The position numbers were made by a program, and so were the translations under genes. Of a stretch of DNA of 11,056 bases, positions 5,984-11,056 are shown in pieces. Each line of letters opens with the position of its first letter. The first letter of the stretch is position 1. The DNA is from Candidatus Heimdallarchaeota archaeon LC_3 (lineage in GTDB: Archaea; Asgardarchaeota; Heimdallarchaeia; Hodarchaeales; LC-3), in the NCBI GenBank assembly GCA_001940645.1, contig MDVS01000066.1, forward strand, positions 1-11,056, read 5' to 3'. A model generated the notes under the pieces. It made no database searches and was not told where the DNA came from. It was given only the letters and a program-made list of their open reading frames with translations.

Positions 5984-6107
5984 AATAATCTCAATATCGC
6001 TGTTTAAAATTGTAAAGAAAATTTCTTGTTTTAAAAGGATTTAACTTTTAATTAGGCCAAAATGGATTAAGTTTTGTTTATCAGGTACTTTAAGAACTCA
6101 TGTTTAA

Positions 6108-6524
6108 TCGCTAAGGGGGCACGAAGAATCACTTAGAGGGCATAGAGTTAGTCGTAGAGATGTTAGAACTTCAAGGACTCCAAGAGCTTCTAGACTCACC
6201 AACATAAAAAATAAGATAGAATACTTAATTGACAATGCAAAGGATAATGAAGAATGGAATTTTGTGGGCTACGGAAGAACATTGCTTGCGAAAATATATT
6301 TTTATAATTTGGATTTCAAACATGCAGAAAAAGAAGTAGAAAAATCATTAGAACTATCGAAGAGTAAGAATTTCGCTATATTAATTGATTTAGCTGAAAA
6401 AGAAAAGGATCTTTATAATAAATATAAACAAAACATTCTCGAAAAAGAATTTGATACAAAAATGAATCAGGAAAAGTTTGATGAATATATTACTCAAGCG
6501 ATTGAATACTTAAAAGACCAGTGA
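6108..6524 (+). pseudogene. TPR protein remnant, 5' end lost
   Basis: The frame is open from 6108 to a TGA at 6522-6524 but has no ATG; GTG 6264 is the only plausible start and would cut a TPR helix in two. IEYLIDNAKDNEEWNFVGYG, then LLAKIYFYNLDFKHAEKEVE and KSLELSKSKN, form a clear tetratricopeptide unit (LAxIYF..x.F..Ae.E...KaLel), followed by a charged helical tail. Upstream, a different frame (6115-6204) reads HLEGIELVVEMLELQGLQEL, which also looks like a TPR helix, so at least one frameshift separates the parts. Such proteins usually act as scaffolds. This copy is probably dead. A similar TPR/coiled-coil remnant lies on the minus strand at 7206-7586. Confidence 0.5.
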
Positions 6525-6765
6525 TATAATCTATTTGTTTTTCGTTTGACCTAAATTCATCTTTATCCATAAGAATTTTTATTATGATGATTAATTGTTT
6601 TCCTAAATTTAATTTTGTAAATTACCAGAAAATTATACTTTTGAGCAATTATTGATATAAATGAAATTTGGGTTTAGTGTTATTTGACGACAATTAAAAT
6701 GACAAAACATTTAAGGTATTGCGTCAATAACTTATTCAAGACTTCTGTTACTTTGGTATTTTCTT
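6525..6765. other. Intergenic stretch without recognisable gene
   Basis: AT-rich, with T-rich runs just after 6524 that could end transcription and a TTTAAG element near 6710 that might serve the gene at 6766. I see no protein-like frame in it. Confidence 0.4.
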
Positions 6766-7209
6766 ATGAAAAAAGAGTCCCTTATCGGAATCGTGATTAT
6801 TTTAATCGTTGTTAGTTTCATTTTTGGCATTCTATATCAAATAAACGAAAGTTATCTTTCAGATATCTACATTGTAGCATTAATGATAATATTTGCTGGT
6901 ATAGTATCAGGATTTCTTTTAAATGAATATCTTAAATCAGCGTTGATCTATATGTTAGTTATTGGAGAAACACTGATAGGTATAATTTTTATAGCTATGT
7001 TTTTTACTTTACAAGATTTTCAGAATCAAGTTTCTAATAGTATTATTGCAGGAGCAGAGGGAATAGCCATCATTATGATAATTATCTTATTTTTTATTAT
7101 TTTAATAGGAGGAGCAATTTTTATAGGAATATTCATATTATTATTATATTTTGGTGGTTTATTTGGTATTAAAATACGAAGATTATTTATTAATAATAGT
7201 AATGTTTGA
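6766..7209 (+). CDS. Small four-helix membrane protein (hypothetical)
   Basis: 147 residues, nearly all hydrophobic: helices at about 6-24, 33-52, 57-82 and a long region 95-135 that could be one or two passes. The ends are basic (MKKES at the start, KIRRLF near the end). Small GG and GxxxG-like spots occur in the last helix region (LIGGAIFIG, LYFGGLFG). There is no catalytic or transport motif, so I assign no function. Loose resemblance to four-helix DUF families gives no firm match. The ATG is clear. It stands alone on the plus strand between two TPR remnants, and its 3' end meets the minus-strand remnant tail to tail. Confidence 0.65.
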   Translation: MKKESLIGIVIILIVVSFIFGILYQINESYLSDIYIVALMIIFAGIVSGFLLNEYLKSALIYMLVIGETLIGIIFIAMFFTLQDFQNQVSNSIIAGAEGIAIIMIIILFFIILIGGAIFIGIFILLLYFGGLFGIKIRRLFINNSNV

Positions 7210-7586
7210 TATCCAGATTTTAATGGTAGAATTGTCAAGTTCGTTAATCGTTGAGCTTGTTTAATATAATCAATTATTTGTGTCTGCTTCATTCGGTCAT
7301 ATATGGAGGTGTTGGATTCATATAACGCTTTCCATTTATCAAGTTGAGAAGTAAGAAATAATTGTTCCTCCAACACCTTTTTTTGAAATCTAATCAATCC
7401 TTTTTCCTCTGCTATGATTGAGGCTTGTTGTAGAAGATGTTCTGCTTTGGAGATTTATTCTTCAAGTAAAGCAAATTTAGATTGGAGGATTGGGCGTTTT
7501 CCTGATAATCGGACCAATTTTTGGTCTGATAGATCATTTTGCGGTTTTTCTTTTCCTGGGTTATGATTTTTCCATGTTGGTGACAT
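7206..7586 (-). pseudogene. TPR/coiled-coil protein C-terminal remnant with internal stop
   Basis: Reading the minus strand from ATG 7586, the frame runs 43 codons (...RPILQSKFALLEE), meets a TAA at 7455-7457, and continues in the same frame as ISKAEHLLQQASIIAEEKGL and onward: KKVLEEQLFLTSQLDKWKAL, then YDRMKQTQIIDYIKQAQRL. The pattern 'FALLE....AE.LL.QA..IAEEKGL' followed by a long coiled coil is that of TPR proteins frequent in archaea. The internal stop replaces the usual 'EG(N)' turn. Similarity fades near 7206, beyond which the frame is simply antisense to the membrane protein gene. I read it as a decayed gene end. Confidence 0.55.
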
Positions 7587-7840
7587 TGCCTTTGGTTATT
7601 ACGGAATTCTCGACTTGTGAGTGGCTTTTGTTGAAAGGTGCTAAAATACCGGAATGAATTCCTGAAGTTGATTCATTACAGTATTGAAGAATACATCCAA
7701 CTCTGGAATTAGATTAATTGAAATTATAATCTCCAAATTCTTTAAATAGAATCCTGATTAAGTGAATAGTAAAGAGATTTGATTTATAATCTTTATTGCT
7801 TAATGATGGGATTAAATTATGCCTCTTTTAATTCTTAATC
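7587..7840. other. Gene-poor stretch with minus-strand coding scraps
   Basis: On the minus strand there are two protein-like scraps without starts. One ends NTVMNQLQEFIPVF at a stop near 7650. The other, ending RILFKEFGDYNFN, spans 7720-7820 and contains the repeat shared with 8798-8828. No intact gene is visible. Confidence 0.3.
7730..7760. repeat. 31-bp imperfect repeat, copy 1
   Basis: Matches 8798-8828 at about 25 of 31 positions, including the uninterrupted core ATTCTTTAAATAGAA. On the minus strand both copies can be read as related peptides, IRILFKEFGD here and IKVLFKESGN there, with mostly conservative changes. Confidence 0.5.
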
Positions 7841-7881
7841 GAAATATTTTTATACCTGACAAATAACATATTATCTGGTGA
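7840..7881 (+). promoter_or_regulatory. vapBC promoter and ribosome site
   Basis: CGAAA (7840-7844) resembles a TFB recognition element, directly followed by the TATA-like TTTTTATA (7847-7854). The expected transcript start is near 7876. GGTGA at 7877-7881 is 7 nt before the TTG start. Confidence 0.5.
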
Positions 7882-7888
7882 TTAATAT

Positions 7889-8152
7889 TTGTCGGATGAT
7901 GTTGGTATAGTCGGGAGTAAAGGAGAATTATATCCTCCAAAACATATTCGTACAGCTCTTAATCTTCTTCCTAAAAGTAATGTTCGATATAAAATTACTC
8001 CTAATGGGTATTTACTGGTAGAAAAAATCGTCTCAATAGAAGAAATTCTGAAAAAAAAACCTATAGCAAAAATTTCTAGTGAAGAGATAGAAAGAATTTC
8101 AGAAAGTTATCAAAAATCGGAATTGGGCAAATTTGAAGAAAATTCATCTTGA
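7889..8152 (+). CDS. vapB: AbrB-family antitoxin (VapB)
   Basis: 87 residues. VGIVGSKGELYPPKHIRTAL and VRYKITPNGYLLVEKI form the swapped-hairpin AbrB/SpoVT DNA-binding fold (residues about 5-47), with the archaeal variant 'GxVGxKGELYPPKxIR'. The tail (IEEILKKKPIAKISSEEIER, ending in KFEENSS) would wrap the toxin. The partner PIN gene follows with a 20-bp overlap. The antitoxin should neutralise VapC and repress its own promoter. The start is TTG at 7889, supported by GGTGA 7 nt upstream and by the fold beginning right after it. It is probably functional. Confidence 0.88.
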   Translation: MSDDVGIVGSKGELYPPKHIRTALNLLPKSNVRYKITPNGYLLVEKIVSIEEILKKKPIAKISSEEIERISESYQKSELGKFEENSS

Positions 8153-8648
8153 TACAACATTTTTGATGCCAATTTTTAACTTAGAAACTTCAGTTCCAAA
8201 TCTAGATACTGAATTTTTGAAGTTGCTTAGTGAAACAAATTATTTATTCTCATATTCAACTGTATCAATTATCGAAATAAAATGGATAATAATTCAACTT
8301 GCAAAGAAAGGAGAAATCATAGAGGAATTAGAAAAACAATTTTCTGAATCGTTGGGAGCTTTAAGAAACAACAATCGCTTCAAAGAAATTACAATGATAG
8401 ATCCATTATTAAATGATGTTTCTTACGTATTAACAAAACTAGGTCACAAAGATTATTTCGATACTGTTATAGCAAGTTCAGCATTATGGGAAGCTGATAT
8501 GTTTATTACTCAAGATAAAGAGCTGGTTAAAAGGTTGAATTTATTAATAAGGAAAAAATTATTTTCGATGTTATCACCAATTCTACTATTAAACTGGAAT
8601 CAGTTCAAAAATAATGAAAAAAACATTTCTAATTCTAATAACTCTTAA
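8133..8648 (+). CDS. vapC: PIN-domain ribonuclease toxin (VapC)
   Basis: 171 residues from TTG 8133. The first catalytic Asp is residue 7 (HLDTTFL), so a later start would remove it. The other acidic residues of the PIN site are visible: Glu48 in SIIEIKW, Asp110 in DYFDTVIASSAL and Asp128 in FITQDKEL. All four are present, so it should be an active Mg-dependent RNase. The C-terminal tail, rich in Asn and Ser, extends past the usual PIN end. It overlaps vapB by 20 bp, which implies translational coupling and one transcript. A hairpin at 8676-8718 follows. Confidence 0.88.
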   Translation: MKKIHLDTTFLMPIFNLETSVPNLDTEFLKLLSETNYLFSYSTVSIIEIKWIIIQLAKKGEIIEELEKQFSESLGALRNNNRFKEITMIDPLLNDVSYVLTKLGHKDYFDTVIASSALWEADMFITQDKELVKRLNLLIRKKLFSMLSPILLLNWNQFKNNEKNISNSNNS

Positions 8649-8675
8649 TCTGATCCTATTTCTGAATTAATATCT

Positions 8676-8718
8676 GAGCTTAATTCTTTGATCTTTTTAG
8701 TTTAAGATCATTAAGCTC
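8676..8718 (+). terminator. Two-part hairpin after vapBC
   Basis: GAGCTTAAT (8676-8684) pairs with ATTAAGCTC (8710-8718). Inside it, GATCTT (8690-8695) pairs with AAGATC (8704-8709) around an 8-nt loop, leaving a 5-nt bulge on the left side. It starts 28 nt after the vapC stop. It may be a terminator or an mRNA-stabilising structure. Confidence 0.5.
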
Positions 8719-8797
8719 TGAGTGTGAACTTCTATTTTAAAAAAGGCCGGTTATTATCAAAGATAAAATGTTTACCAGAAATGATAGTTAAACAAAA

Positions 8798-8828
8798 TTT
8801 CCAGATTCTTTAAATAGAACTTTGATTA
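8798..8828. repeat. 31-bp imperfect repeat, copy 2
   Basis: Second copy of the element at 7730-7760; the two flank vapBC in direct orientation. It ends at the A of the ATG of the short acidic ORF remnant. CTTTAAATA within it could also pass for a TATA box. Confidence 0.5.
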
Positions 8829-8928
8829 TGGTAGTTAATGTTCCAGAACCACCTGAACCGGTAGACTAATTGATGATATTGAAGATTTAGATCCTGATGA
8901 AGATATTGAAGCAGAAGAGTTTCGATAA
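8828..8928 (+). pseudogene. Acidic small ORF, frameshifted
   Basis: ATG 8828 gives MVVNVPEPPEPVD then TAA (8867). Another frame across the same point continues GRLIDDIEDLDPDEDIEAEE to a stop at 8926-8928. Joined, they would make a Pro- then Asp/Glu-rich peptide of about 33 residues, like the tail of a larger protein. The minus strand of its first half can also be read as SGGSGTLTTIIKVLFKESGN, so the coding strand is uncertain. No function is assigned. Nothing else is visible between 8719 and 8980. Confidence 0.3.
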
Positions 8929-8980
8929 ATCTTAATTTTTTGTGTAAATTAATCAATAATTATCTGAAGTTGATTAACAA

Positions 8981-8996
8981 GAGAAAATTTTTTCTC
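8981..8996. terminator. Hairpin between convergent regions
   Basis: GAGAAAA (8981-8987) and TTTTCTC (8990-8996) form a tight hairpin that has T-runs when read on the plus strand and A/T runs on both strands. It lies 20 nt past the MazF-like stop (minus strand) and could end transcription from either side. Confidence 0.4.
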
Positions 8997-9015
8997 ACCC
9001 CCTGCTTTTACTTTT

Positions 9016-9330
9016 TCACTCTATTAGTGATTTAAACCGTCTAACCAAATCATTATAAACAATTTCCTTTTTAGTTTTATTTAAATGAAATAATATACGC
9101 TCAATCATTACTTCTGAAATTGTAAATAGATAATTTGTCTTAATTATGGAGTCTTTAATTGCTCCTTCTGTTTTTGAAAGTGTTATTCCTGTCATTTTTT
9201 GATTGCTAGTTATTCCCGCTACTATGATATTATTGTGTTCATGATAAAGTATTAATGCGGGTCGTTTTTTTATTTCAAAGGTATCTGTGAACTGTACTTG
9301 TGCTAAAATAACATCTCCTGATTTATACAT
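9016..9330 (-). CDS. MazF/PemK-like endoribonuclease toxin
   Basis: 104 residues from ATG 9330. An in-frame ATG at 9345 would add five residues, but 9330 begins with the usual MYKSGDVILAQVQFTD and has GAGGA upstream. Landmarks of the MazF/PemK fold: the GDVILAQVQF strand, the basic KKRPALIL, the second conserved strand VAGITSN, and a helix-rich C-terminus (ISEVMIERILFHLNKTKKE). Such toxins cut mRNA at short sequences. The start codon overlaps the stop of the antitoxin gene by 8 bp, so the pair is translationally coupled. Nothing suggests damage. Confidence 0.82.
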   Translation of the reverse strand: MYKSGDVILAQVQFTDTFEIKKRPALILYHEHNNIIVAGITSNQKMTGITLSKTEGAIKDSIIKTNYLFTISEVMIERILFHLNKTKKEIVYNDLVRRFKSLIE

Positions 9331-9547
9331 TTTCCCAATCCTCATCAGCTGAATTATCCCATAATTCTTTCATTTTTTCTTTTTGAACTTTGTGTAAGAA
9401 TTCATCATATTGATTTTGCTTTTTCGTATACTCGTAGATATTGATCATTTTTTCAATTATCTCTGCATAAGTTTGTCTGGGATATTCTTTCAAATTTTTG
9501 ATCCTTTCTAATAGTTTAGAATCAACTTGAATGGTAGTTTTGGACAT
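9323..9547 (-). CDS. Antitoxin of the MazF-like toxin (ribbon-helix-helix type)
   Basis: 74 residues. The first 45 (KTTIQVDSKLLERIKNLKEY, then QTYAEIIEKMINIYEY) look like a ribbon-helix-helix DNA-binding domain: a beta strand, then two helices. The C-terminus KMKELWDNSADEDWENV has the acidic, Trp-containing 'ELWDN..DE.WE' tail typical of antitoxins that occupy the MazF substrate groove. It precedes and overlaps the toxin gene. A 14-bp perfect palindrome (9559-9572) lies between its start and its TATA box and may be its own operator. The start ATG 9547 is the only reasonable one. Confidence 0.8.
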   Translation of the reverse strand: MSKTTIQVDSKLLERIKNLKEYPRQTYAEIIEKMINIYEYTKKQNQYDEFLHKVQKEKMKELWDNSADEDWENV

Positions 9548-9558
9548 TATAGCTCGTA

Positions 9559-9587
9559 TATAATATATTATAAGTACTATATAAACA
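9559..9587 (-). promoter_or_regulatory. Antitoxin promoter with palindromic operator
   Basis: On the minus strand, GTTTATATAG (about 9578-9587) is the TATA box, some 35 bp before ATG 9547. TATAATATATTATA (9559-9572), a perfect palindrome, sits just downstream where a repressor would block initiation. Low complexity weakens the palindrome argument. Confidence 0.5.
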
Positions 9588-9589
9588 CC

Positions 9590-9598
9590 TATATTTTA
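9590..9598 (+). promoter_or_regulatory. TATA box of the second vapBC
   Basis: TATATTTTA lies 26 bp before ATG 9619, predicting a leaderless transcript. It is back to back with the MazF-pair promoter within a 71-bp divergent region. Confidence 0.45.
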
Positions 9599-9618
9599 AG
9601 AAATTTATTTTTAATTTA

Positions 9619-9862
9619 ATGACTTCAATTTCTGTTAAAGAACAAACCTGGGAAGAACTGAATGGATTAAAAAAAGCTGGAAATACTATGGATGACGTAA
9701 TAAGAAAATTGTTACAGTTTTACAGAAAAAAAAGAGGATGATTCGGAAGAATTGATCATATCCGAAGCTGAGTATAATCAATTACTTGATGATCTAATTG
9801 TAGATGATAAAGAATTTAATCAATATTTAGAGAAGTCACGTGAATCATTTTCAAGAGTTTAA
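9619..9862 (+). pseudogene. Second VapB-like antitoxin, frameshifted in poly-A
   Basis: ATG 9619 reads MTSISVKEQTWEELNGLKKA, GNTMDDVIRKLLQFYRKK and then stops at 9739-9741. Dropping one A from the run of eight (9726-9733) continues as EDDSEELIISEAEYNQLLDD to a TAA at 9860-9862, giving 80 residues. That is a normal antitoxin length, with the usual strand, 'L..LK...nT.DdVIrkLL' helices and an acidic toxin-binding tail. The partner PIN gene starts 13 nt later. Without the tail the antitoxin should not hold its toxin, but that toxin is itself truncated. True mutation, slippage or an assembly error are all possible, and A2 shows the same type of lesion. Confidence 0.7.
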
Positions 9863-9875
9863 AAGGGACTGGAAA

Positions 9876-10091
9876 ATGCATAAATTTCTTTTAGATACAA
9901 ATATTTTTAATGAAAAGAAAATTATGAATATCTTAAGAGATAAAATTTCTAAAAATAAAATGAAAATAATAATAAGTCGTATAACCTTACTGGAGTATGG
10001 ATTTTATCAAGAACTGCATGATAAACGAGAAAAATTCTTAAAATTGGTAAATAAATTATTCTGTTTATATTTTAAAAAATTATTTTTCTAG
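9876..10091 (+). pseudogene. PIN-domain toxin (VapC), C-terminally truncated
   Basis: 71 residues from ATG 9876; an in-frame GTG at 9840 lies within the antitoxin gene and is unlikely. MHKFLLDTNIF carries the first PIN Asp (residue 7) and ISRITLLEYG the conserved Glu (40). The second half of the fold, with the remaining two Asp residues, is absent: the frame drifts into LVNKLFCLYFKKLFF and stops within the end of the converging gene at 10080-10445. A complete PIN toxin has about 130-150 residues. The break point is near 10080, so a rearrangement probably replaced its 3' half. It should have no nuclease activity. Confidence 0.75.
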
Positions 10092-10445
10092 TTCCAATGG
10101 GTAGAATAAAAATTTTAGTTGCTTTGGAGCATCGGCGGCACCACCAGTACTGAAAGAAGAAGTTTCAAAACCATCATATACAAACATAAAACCGTGTGAA
10201 TCTGCTGATGAAAGTACTAGGTGACTGTCATAACTACTAGTAATTTTATAAACTGCTCTTTTGGGATTTGATACAGAACCAGAAATTTTAATAGATTCGG
10301 AAGGTCCTATACTATATTTTACTCCTTCATATTCTATTAAATTTTCTTTAGGTCTTCGATCATAATATAATATTATTTTTCCATCTAAATGAGCTTTATG
10401 TTCGTTATAATTTAAAAATAACTTAGGATCTAATTTGACAACCAT
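10080..10445 (-). CDS. Hypothetical beta-rich protein
   Basis: 121 residues from ATG 10445, not recognised. There is no signal peptide or membrane helix. It is rich in beta-forming stretches (GKIILYYDRR, RAVYKITSSYDSHLVLSS, HGFMFVYDGFE, LKFLFYPLELEK) with a Gly/Ala/Ser turn (STGGAADAPK). That suggests a small beta-sandwich or barrel in the cytoplasm. A TATA-like GCTATAAAT on the minus strand (10491-10499) lies about 50 bp upstream. Its last 12 bp overlap the tail of the truncated VapC reading. It may have arrived with the event that cut vapC. No function is offered. Confidence 0.6.
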   Translation of the reverse strand: MVVKLDPKLFLNYNEHKAHLDGKIILYYDRRPKENLIEYEGVKYSIGPSESIKISGSVSNPKRAVYKITSSYDSHLVLSSADSHGFMFVYDGFETSSFSTGGAADAPKQLKFLFYPLELEK

Positions 10446-10769
10446 AATTTATATCAACTACTAAGGGTAAAATTAACAGTTTTAATAATTATTTATAGCG
10501 GTAATTAGTATAATATTCAATTCTTTAACGTCATTTATGTTCAACGTTGAATTTTATTTAAAAAATAGAGATAGAATTTTATGATTTTTAAAAAATTATT
10601 AAAATATCGAGATAACCTGAAAATTGTAGGATTCTTAAACTTTTTTTGAATTCATATATAGTGTTGGATCTTGTTCTTAAATTTTTTAAAACTTTGACAT
10701 AATAATTCCTCTGCTATACGTTGGTCATACTAATATTTATATACTCATTGCTTAGCTCTTTTAGTCATT
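10446..10769. promoter_or_regulatory. Intergenic region with divergent promoters and a palindrome
   Basis: No gene is seen in these 324 bp. They hold the TATA box for the minus-strand gene (10491-10499), the 12-bp perfect palindrome TTCAACGTTGAA (10540-10551), and TTTATATA (10736-10743), about 30 bp before the ATG at 10770, presumably the promoter of that gene. The T-rich middle part has no evident structure. The left end of the second mobile element may lie here, but I cannot identify its terminal repeat without the other end. Confidence 0.45.
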
Positions 10770-11056
10770 ATGACTGTTACTACTTATTTAGAAAAGCAAA
10801 ATCAAAATCCCATTACTAAAATTCCATTAACAGAAAATTTAGTTCTTCAGCTCTCACATGAAGATTTAAACTGTCCTTTTTGTGATATTATACCTGTTGC
10901 TGTAACTACTTGGGGTTCGTATTGGACACGAGCAGGTGAAATCCGTCGTTATTATTGTTATCATTGTAAAAAAGCTTTTAATCCAGCTAAAGTCCCTTAT
11001 GTTTATGAGCGGATGAGTAAAGTTATTTTTGAATTAGGTAAAGCTGTAATTAAGAA
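10770..11056 (+). CDS. Zinc-ribbon protein, probable transposase N-terminus (partial)
   Basis: 95 codons from ATG 10770 to the right edge with no stop. Cys35-x2-Cys38 (CPFC) and Cys63-x2-Cys66 (CYHC) form a zinc ribbon: CPFC, then VTTWGSYWTRAGEIRRYYCY, then HCKKAFNP. This 'CPxC...R.YxCxxCxKxFNP' layout is typical of the N-terminal DNA-binding domain of several IS transposases (IS1, IS1595 and similar). The catalytic part would lie outside the window, so the family is open and a non-transposase zinc-ribbon protein cannot be excluded. It is unlike the transposase at the left edge. Codon use resembles that of its neighbours. Confidence 0.6.
   Translation, partial: MTVTTYLEKQNQNPITKIPLTENLVLQLSHEDLNCPFCDIIPVAVTTWGSYWTRAGEIRRYYCYHCKKAFNPAKVPYVYERMSKVIFELGKAVIK

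Noticed and set aside
5767..5994. Minus-strand 75-codon frame inside the DUF4386 gene
   Set aside because: Antisense shadow; the plus strand has conserved family motifs throughout.
6110..6200. Possible structured RNA in the locally GC-richer stretch upstream of the TPR remnant
   Set aside because: No tRNA cloverleaf, box C/D or long stem could be found; both forward frames read as helical protein, so TPR gene remnant is the simpler view.
7026..7205. Minus-strand frame continuing past 7206 as part of the TPR remnant
   Set aside because: It is the antisense of the hydrophobic membrane-protein gene and gives a low-complexity Ile/Lys/Pro sequence with no TPR pattern.
9840..9875. GTG 9840 as the start of the second PIN gene
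   Set aside because: It lies within the antitoxin reading frame; ATG 9876 directly precedes the HKFLLDTN strand that opens PIN domains and has a purine-rich GGGACTGG upstream.
1..11056. CRISPR array or tandem repeat array
   Set aside because: Only isolated pairs of short repeats were found (17 bp and 31 bp); no regularly spaced series.

Overview
This is an AT-rich window (about 70% A+T by eye) with archaeal expression signals: TATA boxes about 25 bp upstream of leaderless or short-leader genes, GGTGA-type ribosome sites, T-run terminators, and frequent TTG/GTG starts. The gene content also looks archaeal. It includes a PKD surface protein with a TPGFG plus membrane-anchor C-terminus, AbrB-type VapB, several small winged-helix regulators, TPR/coiled-coil remnants, and the C-terminal half of a small longin/roadblock-like sensor domain. 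The mixture is reminiscent of Asgard archaea, but nothing here proves that assignment. No rRNA, tRNA or CRISPR array was seen.

Layout. 1-623 (minus) is a DDE transposase (IS4/IS701-like) running off the left edge. Its 5' side lies about 90 bp from the start of a 543-aa PKD surface protein (710-2341), and the insertion may have removed that gene's original start. 2342-2935 holds a terminator, a possible frameshifted small ORF and a 5'-truncated sensor-domain fragment. 2936-5135 is the most striking part: a divergent pair of small winged-helix genes (A1 minus, B1 plus) followed by an inverted copy of the same pair (B2 minus, A2 plus), with a 39-aa ORF in the middle. Both divergent promoter regions carry ATATACT/AGTATAT half-sites, including a 20-bp inverted repeat at the A1 start. 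A2 is frameshifted in a poly-A tract.

5136-7888 is decayed accessory DNA. It holds an unknown coding remnant, a DUF4386 membrane protein lacking its usual N-terminal helix, a TPR remnant on each strand, and a four-helix membrane protein.

7889-10091 is a toxin-antitoxin cluster. An intact VapBC (AbrB antitoxin plus PIN toxin) is followed by a RHH/MazF pair on the minus strand. Divergent from that is a second VapBC, whose antitoxin is frameshifted in poly-A and whose toxin is cut short where it meets an unrecognised beta-rich gene (10080-10445, minus). The window ends in the zinc-ribbon start of a second, apparently unrelated, putative transposase (10770 onward).

Taken together this is an accessory island between two mobile elements, with many truncated or frameshifted genes. 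Two of the frameshifts lie in A7/A8 runs, so true mutation, slippage and homopolymer assembly error must be told apart before calling those genes dead.
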